Source: SMTZ1-83 sp048883405
GTDB taxonomy: Archaea > Asgardarchaeota > Thorarchaeia > Thorarchaeales > Thorarchaeaceae
DNA length: 20,771 nt
Direction: 5' to 3'
NCBI GenBank assembly: GCA_048883405.1
Contig: JBHLQS010000033.1
Location: forward strand, 1 to 20,771
Every line of letters starts with the position of its first letter. Positions within the stretch are counted from its first letter, which is position 1. The notes beneath the pieces were generated by a model that saw nothing but the letters and a program-made list of their open reading frames with translations, ran no database searches and was not told the DNA's origin. The position numbers and the translations under genes were made by a program. Shown piece by piece: positions 13,743-20,771 of the stretch.

Positions 13743-15626
13743 GTGAATGATTACATGACCGTCCTTGAGTCGCGTCTGACTGATGCCAATCTACGCAAGT
13801 TGCTTACGATTCCTAACAAGAGAGTGCATAAGTTCATCACAGATGCGATTGAGTTATGCAATCCAATGAAGGTATTCATCTGTGATGATAGTCGAATGGA
13901 TGTAGAATATATCAGAAGGACAGCTATAGCCAGAGGCGAGGAAACCCCGTTAGCAATTCCCACACACACAGTTCATTTTGATGGATTGCACGACCAAGCT
14001 CGAGACAGGGAGCAGACAATCTATCTGGTTCCTGAGGGAGAGACCCTTGGAGATGAGCTTATCCAAATGGATAGGGATAGGGGTCTCGAAGTGGTGCAGA
14101 AGCGACTGATGGGAAGTATGGAACATAAAAAGATGGTAGTACGCTTCTTCTGTCTTGGTCCACGAGATTCTGTGTTTTCTATTCCGGTCATACAGATCAC
14201 TGATTCGTTCTATGTCGCACACAGCGAGGACTTACTCTATCGACGTGGCTACGACTACTTTCGCAGACTGCCGGAAGACGCCGAGATTTTTCAGATGCTT
14301 CATAGCTCTGGCAAGCTGATGCATTCTGTGAGTATAGACTGGCAAAACAGAGGAGTAGCTATTGACTACAAGGAGAATACTGTGTATAGTTTCAATACAC
14401 AATATGCTGGGAACACAATAGGACTGAAGAAACTGTCTCTTCGTCTAGCAATACGAAAAGCGGACAGAGAAGGCTGGTTAGCTGAGCATATGTTTCTAAT
14501 GTCAGTCTTTGGTCAAAATGGAAGGAGAACTTACATGACTGGTGCATTCCCATCGGGCTGTGGGAAGACAAGTACCTCAATGGTTCCTGGCTGCACAATA
14601 GTGGGTGACGATTTGGCATATATCAAGAATATAGATGGCGTTGCAACCGCAGTAAATGTCGAAAGAGGAATCTTCGGCATAATTCGCTCAGTGAGTGCAA
14701 AGGGCGATCCCGTGATATGGGAGGTGCTGAATTCACATGAGCCCGCCATCTTCTCAAATGTCTTGGTAAGTTATGAGGGAATTCCATATTGGTTGGAGGA
14801 TGGCCGAAAACCACCGAAGAGGGGTATCAATTTCTCAGGAGATTGGTTCGAGGGGAAGAAAGATGAAAATGGCGTAGACATTCCCCATGCCCACAAGAAT
14901 GCAAGATATACAATAGGCCTAGAGGGCCTACCCAATGTAGACAAGACTCTGGAAGACCCAAATGGAGTGGAAGTTGGTGCAGTTATCTATGGAGGAAGAG
15001 ATGCTGACACATGGGTACCTGTGCAGGAATCGTTTGATTGGGCTCACGGAGTAATCGCAATGGGTGCGAGTCTGGAGTCAGAGTCTACTGCTGCAACTCT
15101 TGGTCCGAGTGGTGTCAGGAAGTTTCAAGCATTCTCCAATATGGACTTCATTTCAATTCCGCTGGGCAAATACATCACCAACCATCTTGTCTTTGCCAAA
15201 TCACTCGAGAAGGTTCCAAAGATATTCAGTGTGAATTACTTCCAGAGAGATGAAGATGGGAACTTCCTAACTGAAAAGGCAGACAAACGTGTTTGGCTTC
15301 AATGGATGGACATGCGGGTTCATGGTGAAGTAAAAGCGAGAAGGACACCCACAGGATATATGCCGATATTCGAGGATTTGAAACATCTCTTTAAACAGCA
15401 TCTGGATAAGGTATACACAGAGAAGCAGTATGAGGAGCAGTTCATGATACGGGTGCCGGAGCTGCTTGCGAAAATCGATAGAATTGAACAAGAATACAAC
15501 GAGCACGTATTTGATGCCCCAGATATTCTTTACAATCTATTGAATGAGCAGAGAGAAAGATTGCTGGAAGCAAAACAGGCGTATGGTGAGTATATCTCCC
15601 CCTCACTTTTTGAGATAGTGGAGTAG
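13743..15626 (+). CDS. pckG: Phosphoenolpyruvate carboxykinase (GTP)
   Basis: This 627-residue protein is the normal length for the GTP-dependent class. It interconverts oxaloacetate + GTP and PEP + CO2 + GDP, feeding gluconeogenesis or anaplerosis in the cytosol. The class-specific phosphate loop is GAFPSGCGKTS (267-277). Metal and substrate elements include NTQYAGNTIGLKKLSLRLAI (about 218-237), the His of AEHMF (249) and VGDDLAY (287-293). Downstream, FDWAHGVIAMGASLESESTA matches the conserved C-terminal domain pattern. The GTG start at 13743 has GAGG with a 7-nt spacer; ATG at codon 5 is less likely. A TATA box and a 12-bp palindrome lie upstream in the region shared with the divergent AOR gene. 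It ends only 20 nt from the convergent transporter gene. Confidence 0.93.
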   Translation: MNDYMTVLESRLTDANLRKLLTIPNKRVHKFITDAIELCNPMKVFICDDSRMDVEYIRRTAIARGEETPLAIPTHTVHFDGLHDQARDREQTIYLVPEGETLGDELIQMDRDRGLEVVQKRLMGSMEHKKMVVRFFCLGPRDSVFSIPVIQITDSFYVAHSEDLLYRRGYDYFRRLPEDAEIFQMLHSSGKLMHSVSIDWQNRGVAIDYKENTVYSFNTQYAGNTIGLKKLSLRLAIRKADREGWLAEHMFLMSVFGQNGRRTYMTGAFPSGCGKTSTSMVPGCTIVGDDLAYIKNIDGVATAVNVERGIFGIIRSVSAKGDPVIWEVLNSHEPAIFSNVLVSYEGIPYWLEDGRKPPKRGINFSGDWFEGKKDENGVDIPHAHKNARYTIGLEGLPNVDKTLEDPNGVEVGAVIYGGRDADTWVPVQESFDWAHGVIAMGASLESESTAATLGPSGVRKFQAFSNMDFISIPLGKYITNHLVFAKSLEKVPKIFSVNYFQRDEDGNFLTEKADKRVWLQWMDMRVHGEVKARRTPTGYMPIFEDLKHLFKQHLDKVYTEKQYEEQFMIRVPELLAKIDRIEQEYNEHVFDAPDILYNLLNEQRERLLEAKQAYGEYISPSLFEIVE

Positions 15627-15646
15627 AACCCTTAGAGAATCCCTGC

Positions 15647-16549
15647 TCACGCAGCAACCAGAGTTATCCATATGCCAATTATTGTTGACACCGTGCCTAA
15701 TCCAACCTTCCAGTTCACCGTTTCAGCCAGGTATCTTAATGATAGCGGTAATGCAAAGAGGGGTGATATCGAACCAAGAACAGCGCTTATTGTGGCACCG
15801 ACGTATTTCACAGAAGCAACCCAGAATGTAGATGCCAATGCCATCCCAACCACTGAAGCACCTGCCACCACCTTGATTCCACGTCTAGACGGCATCCGCA
15901 TTCCCCTTCGCTTAGAGAAGTAGAATGTTGGCACAAGCATCAATGACCCGCATGCCAACCTTATCACATTGGCATCCAGAGGATCAACAACCGTGGTACC
16001 TATATCCACCATAATGGTCGCCAGTGCAAACATAACAGCAGCGCTGGCCGCCATAAAATACCCCAGCTTGTCCAATCCTTTCAACTGCTCCTCATCTTCA
16101 TCAGGGTATTGTTTATTCTGTTCGCGCGAGATTAGAATGATTCCAGAAATAGCAAGTATCACTCCAATAAACCGCACCGGGATAAACAAGTCGCCAAGAA
16201 AGAGAATCGCTAGAAAATAGGTCACCATTGGATAGGTGTTCGCAATTGCAAATGCAGAGGAAACCCCGATACGGTCTTGGCTTTGAAAAAAAACTACGTC
16301 GCCAAAACCTGCTGCAAAGAATACAGACAGAGCTAGAGCCACATATGTCTGCATGGGAAGTGCAAAGTTGGCTTGGCGGAACGGATTCACTGCTATGAAG
16401 AATATAATAGGAAGAGAAATCCAAACTCGAATTGAATTGGCAGCTACTGGGCGAACGTCTTCTCCTATCCATTTAATGATGACATTTTGAACAGCAAAGA
16501 AAAGCGCACTAAGCAATCCCAAAATAATGCCAAAGATGAATTCATCCAA
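15647..16549 (-). CDS. EamA/DMT-family membrane transporter (second paralogue)
   Basis: This 300-residue protein has about ten transmembrane helices in two EamA repeats, with a charged loop (about 144-159) between halves. GDVVFFQSQDRIGVSSAF in the first half matches GDTVYFLSQQRIGVARAF of the transporter at 6966-7880, so both belong to the same subfamily. The start is TTG 16549: the in-frame TGA three codons upstream rules out a longer form, and no ATG occurs before the first helices. GGGAG lies 11 nt upstream. A TATA element at 16596-16603, shared with the divergent aminotransferase, gives a leader of about 23 nt. It may move an amino acid or an intermediate related to the neighbouring aminotransferase (inference). 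Confidence 0.88.
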   Translation of the reverse strand: MDEFIFGIILGLLSALFFAVQNVIIKWIGEDVRPVAANSIRVWISLPIIFFIAVNPFRQANFALPMQTYVALALSVFFAAGFGDVVFFQSQDRIGVSSAFAIANTYPMVTYFLAILFLGDLFIPVRFIGVILAISGIILISREQNKQYPDEDEEQLKGLDKLGYFMAASAAVMFALATIMVDIGTTVVDPLDANVIRLACGSLMLVPTFYFSKRRGMRMPSRRGIKVVAGASVVGMALASTFWVASVKYVGATISAVLGSISPLFALPLSLRYLAETVNWKVGLGTVSTIIGIWITLVAA

Positions 16550-16595
16550 TCTTCTTCATTCTCCCTGGTGAACTTCACAGACTTCTTCGGACTTC

Positions 16596-16603
16596 TTATA
16601 TAG
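16596..16603. promoter_or_regulatory. Shared TATA element of a divergent gene pair
   Basis: TTATATAG on the plus strand reads CTATATAA on the minus strand, so it is a good TATA box in both directions. It lies about 34 nt before GTG 16633 (+) and about 50 nt before TTG 16549 (-), in an 83-nt gap. No second box is seen for either gene. Confidence 0.55.
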
Positions 16604-16632
16604 CTCGGAATGAGCCATTCCCAGACGCATCT

Positions 16633-17778
16633 GTGCAGCAGGTGATTCCACTGAAACTTGATGAATTTAAACTCGAGAGGATTCAATCTGAATGGGAACA
16701 CGTCGTGGACGTCAATCTGACCGAGAGCGGAGTAGGGCCTCTATCAATAGCAGACCTGATTCCTGATAATGAAGGAAGGGAGGCACTGCTCAAGATGAGC
16801 CTCGGCTACTCACAAACAAATGGTACTCTTCAGCTCAGAGAAACAATTGCAGGAATGTACGATAGCGCAACTGCTGACCATGTGCTTGTCACAAACGGAG
16901 GGGCTGAAGCCAACTTCATCACTATATGGAACCTGTTGCATGAGAATCAGGAACGCAATGAGATAGTCATGATGCTTCCGAACTACATGCAGATGCATGG
17001 AATAACTCGCGGCTTGGGTGGTCATGTTGCATCATATTATCTTCGAATGAACGGGAATCGTTGGCTACCTGATATTGAGGGACTGAAGAGCGTGGTATCG
17101 TCAAAGACTGCAGCTATCACAGTGTGCAATCCGAATAATCCAACTGGTGCCATTTTAGAAATGGAGTACTTGAAAGCTATTTCCGACGTCGCTGCAGATG
17201 CAGATGCATGGGTAATATCAGACGAGATCTACCAGGGCGCCGAGCTTGTGTCACGAAGAACTCCTAGCATGTTCGGTTTGCATGATAAGGTCATTGTAAC
17301 TAATAGCATGTCCAAGGCTTATGGACTTCCGGGGCTGCGCCTCGGCTGGATTTTGACTTCTGCAGAACCTCATGTGAAGGAGTTCTGGTCCTATTCTGAC
17401 TACACAACCATTTGTCCGGGCAAACTCAGTGATACTCTTGCAACAATCGCGCTCCAACCAGAAATGCGTGAGAAGATACTTGGAAGAACTGCAGGGATAG
17501 TCAAGAAGAACTGGAACATCCTAAAGCAATGGCTTGACGAACGAGAAGCTATCTTTGAATACATTGCTCCTCAGGCTGCCGCAATCTGCTTTCCAAAGCA
17601 TAACCTTCCTATCAGTTCACTTGAGCTAGTGAGCCGATTATTACGTGAGAAGAGTCTGCTAATCATACCCGGGGAGTACTTCGGCATGGAGAAGTATCTC
17701 AGAATCGGATTCGGGTATAGCTCAGAGAAGCTGGAAAGAGGGTTGTCTAGGTTTGATGAGTTGATCCAGTCGTTTTAG
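16633..17778 (+). CDS. Class I/II PLP-dependent aminotransferase
   Basis: This 381-residue, fold-type I enzyme transfers an amino group between an amino acid and a 2-oxo acid. Visible motifs are TNGGAEANF (cofactor phosphate region, about 87-95), NPNNPTG (166-172), SDEIYQG with the PLP-pyridine Asp197, SMSKAYGLPGLRLGW with the Schiff-base Lys228, and YLRIGFGY near the C-terminus with the carboxylate-binding Arg. The length is normal. The GTG at 16633 has no good ribosome binding site; the TATA box at 16596-16603 predicts a transcript start within about 10 nt, so translation may be near-leaderless. GTG 16642 is an alternative start. A hairpin terminator follows the stop directly. Substrate specificity cannot be assigned; it resembles aspartate/aromatic-type and capreomycidine-synthase-like members about equally. 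Confidence 0.9.
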   Translation: MQQVIPLKLDEFKLERIQSEWEHVVDVNLTESGVGPLSIADLIPDNEGREALLKMSLGYSQTNGTLQLRETIAGMYDSATADHVLVTNGGAEANFITIWNLLHENQERNEIVMMLPNYMQMHGITRGLGGHVASYYLRMNGNRWLPDIEGLKSVVSSKTAAITVCNPNNPTGAILEMEYLKAISDVAADADAWVISDEIYQGAELVSRRTPSMFGLHDKVIVTNSMSKAYGLPGLRLGWILTSAEPHVKEFWSYSDYTTICPGKLSDTLATIALQPEMREKILGRTAGIVKKNWNILKQWLDEREAIFEYIAPQAAAICFPKHNLPISSLELVSRLLREKSLLIIPGEYFGMEKYLRIGFGYSSEKLERGLSRFDELIQSF

Positions 17779-17780
17779 AT

Positions 17781-17807
17781 ATCGTGCATCAAATGCACGA
17801 TTTTGTT
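17781..17807 (+). terminator. Perfect hairpin terminator after the aminotransferase
   Basis: ATCGTGCAT (17781-17789), loop CAA, ATGCACGAT (17793-17801), then TTTGTT. The 9-bp perfect stem begins 3 nt after the stop codon. Confidence 0.65.
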
Positions 17808-18242
17808 ACTCCTCAAATGGTAATATGATTGGATTCGCAAATCATGGCTTTCATGAAACGTGCGCAAAATCGCAATTCTCGAAGTTTCAGTACAGCTGAC
17901 ATCGAACAAATATAATGTTCTTAGTGAATAGATGCTGTCAGAGCGCAGAAATATGCTCTTTACAAGATACTTCCAGAAATGCACGATTTCTATCACTTTG
18001 CTGATAGAATTCTTTGCATTCCAATAGTGATTGTCTCCTGTTGGGTGGAATTCAGAATCGTCAGAGATATAATACTTCGATTTGTCCATACTAGTTTGTA
18101 CGGAATCAGACATGAAACCTGATTTGTAGTAGGACATCGAAAGCGTGGCATTGGCACTTACTGGTTTCTCGTTGTAGGGACTGGTAATCGACTGAACCCC
18201 GATACCATCGATCGCACATCAGGGATCAGAAAGGGGTACTAG
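17808..18242. other. Non-coding stretch upstream of hdrC with hairpins and a short repeat
   Basis: I see no credible gene here. It contains inverted repeats AGAGC/GCTCT (17940-17959), TTCTATCA/TGATAGAA (17988-18009) and AATCAG/CTGATT (18104-18124). The 13-mer AAATGCACGATTT occurs at 17791-17803 (in the terminator) and again at 17977-17989. A TATA-like GAGATATAATAC (18064-18075) would start an hdr transcript near 18095 with a leader of about 150 nt. The stretch may hold a small RNA or a structured leader. Confidence 0.4.
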
Positions 18243-18809
18243 GTGACGAACATGGGACAGACTGATGAAATCAGGACCCAACGAGACGATGCTCCAATTC
18301 GAGATGATGATGTAACGCGGGAATTCAAATATGAGGTAGCAAGTCAAGTCGGGGGAGAGGGGCTCCTACGTTGTTTAAAATGTGGAGCTTGCAGTGGAGG
18401 TTGTCCAGTCGGAGCAGTGACTGACTATAGACCCAGAAAAGTGCTAGGGAATGTCTTGCTAGGACTCAAGGATTTAGTGCTTTCTAGTGATGATATCTGG
18501 ATGTGTGCTGCTTGCTTCACTTGCGAGGAGCGCTGTGTACAAGAGGTCAATTTCACCGACATAGTGACAATACTACGGAACATGGCAGTAAAAGAAGGAC
18601 ACGCTGCGCAGGGCTATCTGGACATGGCCAAGACGGTTGTCCAGCACGGTCGAGTCGTTCCAATGACCTTTGCCGTGAACAAGATGCGAGCAAAGCTTGA
18701 CCTACCACCATTGCAGGAGCCTGCGATGGATGAGGTCGCTAAAATCATTAAAGCCTCTGGATTCGACAAGATACTCGCACTCTATAAAGGGAGGGATGAG
18801 TCATTATGA
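18243..18809 (+). CDS. hdrC: CoB-CoM heterodisulfide reductase-like subunit C (HdrC)
   Basis: This 188-residue iron-sulfur protein passes electrons between HdrA and HdrB. It has two [4Fe-4S] motifs: CLKCGACSGGC (C44, C47, C50, C54) and CAACFTCEERC (C88, C91, C94, C98), both C-x2-C-x2-C-x3-C. The second is followed by Val instead of the usual Pro. A charged N-terminal extension of about 30 residues precedes the conserved part. GTG 18243 has AAGGGG with a 6-nt spacer; ATG 18252 with GGTG upstream is an alternative start. The gene overlaps hdrB by 4 nt (ATGA), showing translational coupling in an hdrCBA operon. In organisms without methanogenic coenzymes the disulfide substrate is unknown. Confidence 0.93.
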   Translation: MTNMGQTDEIRTQRDDAPIRDDDVTREFKYEVASQVGGEGLLRCLKCGACSGGCPVGAVTDYRPRKVLGNVLLGLKDLVLSSDDIWMCAACFTCEERCVQEVNFTDIVTILRNMAVKEGHAAQGYLDMAKTVVQHGRVVPMTFAVNKMRAKLDLPPLQEPAMDEVAKIIKASGFDKILALYKGRDESL

Positions 18810-19717
18810 AGATGGCTATCGCCTGGGGCTGTCTTGTACCCTCGAGACGCTCTTTGCTTGGGTATGAAGCAGCCACAAGAAAAGTCTTGGACCATCTTGG
18901 CGTCGAGATTGTTGACATTCCGAATGAAACCTGCTGCGCTCCTTTCTGGATGCAGTCGCTTGACATTGCAACAAGCCGTGCACTGGCTGCACGAAATCTA
19001 GCAAAAGCCGAGGAAATGGGGCTAGATATGCTTACACCGTGCAGTGGGTGCTTCCATTCATACAAGAGGGTGAATCACACCATTAAGAAGTATCCTGGCA
19101 TACATGAACAGATTAACACCATACTGCGACCTGCGGGCTTGAGATATGATGGCACCGTGGAAGCTTATCACCTAGTCGATTTCCTCTACAATCAGATAGG
19201 GCTGGATGTGATCAAGAGCAAGATTGTGAATGAATTCAAAGACTTAGATCTGGGGCTGAGATATGGGTGTCATATGCTCAAGCCGCACGAGATACTAAAC
19301 ATAGAGTATTCGGAGAGACCAATATTCGCTGATGAGATCCTTGAAAGCCTTGGTGCAACTAGCAAGCAATACACTGGAAGGCACAGATGTTGTGGAGGTC
19401 TCTTGAGAGGATCCGAGGACGACCTTGCAGATGAGATCCTAAGAGATCGCTTGGTTGACGCCAAGGAGGCTGACCTTGATGCACTCGTCACTGTATGCTC
19501 ATTGTGCCATATTCAGCACGACATGGGGCAGAGGATTATCAAGAATAAGTTTGGTGTCGAGGACCTCAATATTCCAGTACTCCACTATCCTCAGATTCTG
19601 GCTCTTGCTTTCGGGTTCAGTCCAAAGGAAATAGGGCTTCAGCAACACACAGCTAGCACTGCCTCCTTTGCCGCGAAGATCAAAAAGAGTGCGTCAGCAA
19701 CAGGAGGTGGCGAATGA
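18806..19717 (+). CDS. hdrB: CoB-CoM heterodisulfide reductase-like subunit B (HdrB)
   Basis: This 303-residue protein is the catalytic subunit where disulfide is reduced. It has two CCG domains. The first is C9, C43-C44 and C79-x2-C82; the second is C155, C195-C196 and C231-x2-C234. These match the C-x(31-39)-CC-x(34-36)-C-x2-C ligand sets of the two non-cubane [4Fe-4S] clusters, so all expected ligands are present and the protein is probably active. A flexible Ala/Ser/Lys tail (about 280-303) follows the last helix. The start ATG overlaps the hdrC stop, and the stop TGA overlaps the hdrA start, so the three genes are coupled. The partner could be a thiol/disulfide pair other than CoM-S-S-CoB (inference). 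Confidence 0.94.
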   Translation: MKMAIAWGCLVPSRRSLLGYEAATRKVLDHLGVEIVDIPNETCCAPFWMQSLDIATSRALAARNLAKAEEMGLDMLTPCSGCFHSYKRVNHTIKKYPGIHEQINTILRPAGLRYDGTVEAYHLVDFLYNQIGLDVIKSKIVNEFKDLDLGLRYGCHMLKPHEILNIEYSERPIFADEILESLGATSKQYTGRHRCCGGLLRGSEDDLADEILRDRLVDAKEADLDALVTVCSLCHIQHDMGQRIIKNKFGVEDLNIPVLHYPQILALAFGFSPKEIGLQQHTASTASFAAKIKKSASATGGGE

Positions 19718-20771
19718 TGGGCAAAGACTCAGTTCGGATTGGCACATTCATTTGCCATTGCGGTTTGAACATCAATGGGACAGTGGACTGTCCCGCTGTC
19801 GCGGAATTCGCCGGAACACTGCCCGGCGTAGTCTATTCCAAGGATCTCCTCTTTGCCTGTTCAGATGACGGTCAAGAGAGCATCAAGAAGGCAATACGAG
19901 AGCACAAGCTCAACAGGGTTGTTGTAGCCTCATGTACCCCGAGAACACATGAGCCTGTGTTCAGAGCATGCGTGGAAGATGCAGGTTTGAATCCGTATCT
20001 CTATGACCAGGTCAATCTTAGAGAACATGTATCCTGGTGCCACATGGGGCAGCAGGAGAAAGCTACAGCAAAGGCGAAGGATCTGGTGGCCATGTCTGTG
20101 GAGAGAGTCAAGAACCTTGAGCCCCTCATGCGCCAGACAGTTCCCGTCATTCAGAAGACTGCAGTCATAGGAGGAGGAGTCGCAGGAATCTCAGCTGCAC
20201 TTGACCTCGCAAAAGCGGGATTTGAAACCTTTCTAATCGAGAAGCGACCAACTATAGGTGGGCAAATGGCGTTGCTCGATAAAGTGTTTCCACAGAATGA
20301 CTGCAGCATCTGCATTCTTGGTCCCATTATGTCTGAGGTAGGTCGTCACCCCAAGATACACCTGATGTCATACAGCGAGGTGGAGAGCGTAGATGGCTAT
20401 GTCGGTAACTTCACAGTTCGCGTGAGAGAGAAGACAAGATACATCGATGTTGAGAAATGCACTGGCTGTGGTGTATGCGAAACAAAGTGCCCGACGAAGG
20501 TTGACAATGAGTATGAGTTTGGACTGGCAAAGAGGAAAGCCGTCTATAGGGCATTTCCACAATCTGTACCCTCCACCTATACTATCGATCCAGAGAGTTG
20601 CAAAATGATAACGCAGGGCAAATGTGGTGTATGTCAGAAGCATTGTCCAACAGGAGCTATAGACTATGACTTGCAGGACAAGATTACTGAGATCAATGTC
20701 GGTACTATCGTAATTGCAGCAGGTTTCCAAGTCTATGACCCCGCTGAAACAAGAGAGTTTGGATATGGCGC
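19714..20771 (+). CDS. hdrA: Heterodisulfide reductase-like subunit A (HdrA), 3' partial
   Basis: About 352 residues are visible before the window ends; full HdrA is about 650 or more. HdrA carries the FAD that bifurcates electrons between ferredoxin and the disulfide. The N-terminal cluster domain has Cys at 14, 16, 26, 49, 74 and 109 (for example VASCTPRTHEP at 71-81). The FAD Rossmann motif is VIGGGVAGISAALDLAKAG (151-169), followed by EKRPTIGGQMA. NDCSIC (195-200) is the family's inserted Cys pair. A ferredoxin-like insert has CTGCGVCETKCP (249-260) and, after C296, CGVCQKHCPTGAI (304-316). ATG 19714 overlaps the hdrB stop (ATGA); GGAGG at 19703-19707 gives spacers of 6 or 9 nt to this ATG or the next one at 19717. 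Confidence 0.94.
   Translation, partial: MMGKDSVRIGTFICHCGLNINGTVDCPAVAEFAGTLPGVVYSKDLLFACSDDGQESIKKAIREHKLNRVVVASCTPRTHEPVFRACVEDAGLNPYLYDQVNLREHVSWCHMGQQEKATAKAKDLVAMSVERVKNLEPLMRQTVPVIQKTAVIGGGVAGISAALDLAKAGFETFLIEKRPTIGGQMALLDKVFPQNDCSICILGPIMSEVGRHPKIHLMSYSEVESVDGYVGNFTVRVREKTRYIDVEKCTGCGVCETKCPTKVDNEYEFGLAKRKAVYRAFPQSVPSTYTIDPESCKMITQGKCGVCQKHCPTGAIDYDLQDKITEINVGTIVIAAGFQVYDPAETREFGYG

Noticed and set aside
17775..18137. Minus-strand open frame of 120 codons between the aminotransferase and hdrC
   Set aside because: It has no ribosome binding site, an odd Ser/Tyr/His/Ile-rich composition and no recognisable motif. It overlaps the aminotransferase stop and terminator hairpin, and two of the other hairpins fall inside it.
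20368..20730. Minus-strand open frame of 120 codons inside hdrA
   Set aside because: It is antisense to the ferredoxin-like insert of HdrA, whose Cys motifs are intact in the plus frame.
1..20771. Mobile elements, CRISPR arrays, toxin-antitoxin or defence cassettes
   Set aside because: No transposase, integrase, regularly spaced repeats, nuclease/helicase cassette or small paired toxin-antitoxin genes were found in either strand.

Overview
The window looks like chromosomal DNA from an archaeon, most probably an Asgard archaeon of the Thorarchaeia type. That placement is inference from gene content and style. Archaeal signals seen directly are TATA-like boxes about 25-45 nt upstream of starts, GAGG/GGAG ribosome binding sites, frequent GTG/TTG starts, T-rich terminators, surface proteins ending in a Thr-rich stalk plus a membrane anchor, a tungsten-type aldehyde ferredoxin oxidoreductase (AOR), a GTP-type PEP carboxykinase (PEPCK) and an hdrCBA operon. 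Base composition and codon use look uniform. I saw no phage, IS element, CRISPR array, rRNA or tRNA.

Layout. 1-2709 (+): the end of a large secreted, glycosylation-site-rich surface protein. 2778-3449 (-): a histidine-phosphatase-fold protein that has lost its catalytic residues. 3602-4291 (+): a protein with a C4HC3 PHD/RING-like zinc module and a C-terminal zinc ribbon. 4369-4671 (+): a small unknown protein, possibly frameshifted at its end. 4828-5496 (+): a tandem PRC-barrel protein. 5547-6746 (-): an Eis-like acetyltransferase. 6966-7880 (-): an EamA/DMT transporter. 8121-8942 (+): an eight-helix membrane protein. 9013-11117 (-): three membrane or surface proteins, one of them a beta-helix protein with signal peptide and anchor. 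11316-13499 (-) and 13743-15626 (+): divergent AOR and PEPCK genes around a palindrome-rich intergenic region. 15647-16549 (-) and 16633-17778 (+): a second EamA/DMT paralogue and a PLP aminotransferase, divergent across a single TATA element. 17779-18242: a 464-nt non-coding stretch with several hairpins. 18243-20771 (+): hdrC, hdrB and the first part of hdrA, which runs off the window.

How the genes work together. The right half is a ferredoxin-linked carbon and electron module. AOR interconverts aldehydes and acids using ferredoxin. PEPCK links oxaloacetate and PEP, and the aminotransferase links 2-oxo acids and amino acids. HdrABC is the flavin-based bifurcation unit that couples thiol/disulfide chemistry to ferredoxin. 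This fits an amino-acid- or peptide-using, anaerobic, acetogen-like lifestyle (inference). The left half is mostly cell-surface and poorly characterised regulatory or scaffold proteins.

I found no single cassette that is clearly a new defence or mobile system. The most novel-looking items are the dead histidine phosphatase, the C4HC3 zinc-finger protein, the AOR with unusual cysteine spacing and its palindrome-rich divergent promoter region, and an Eis-type acetyltransferase that keeps the C-terminal Phe in an archaeon.
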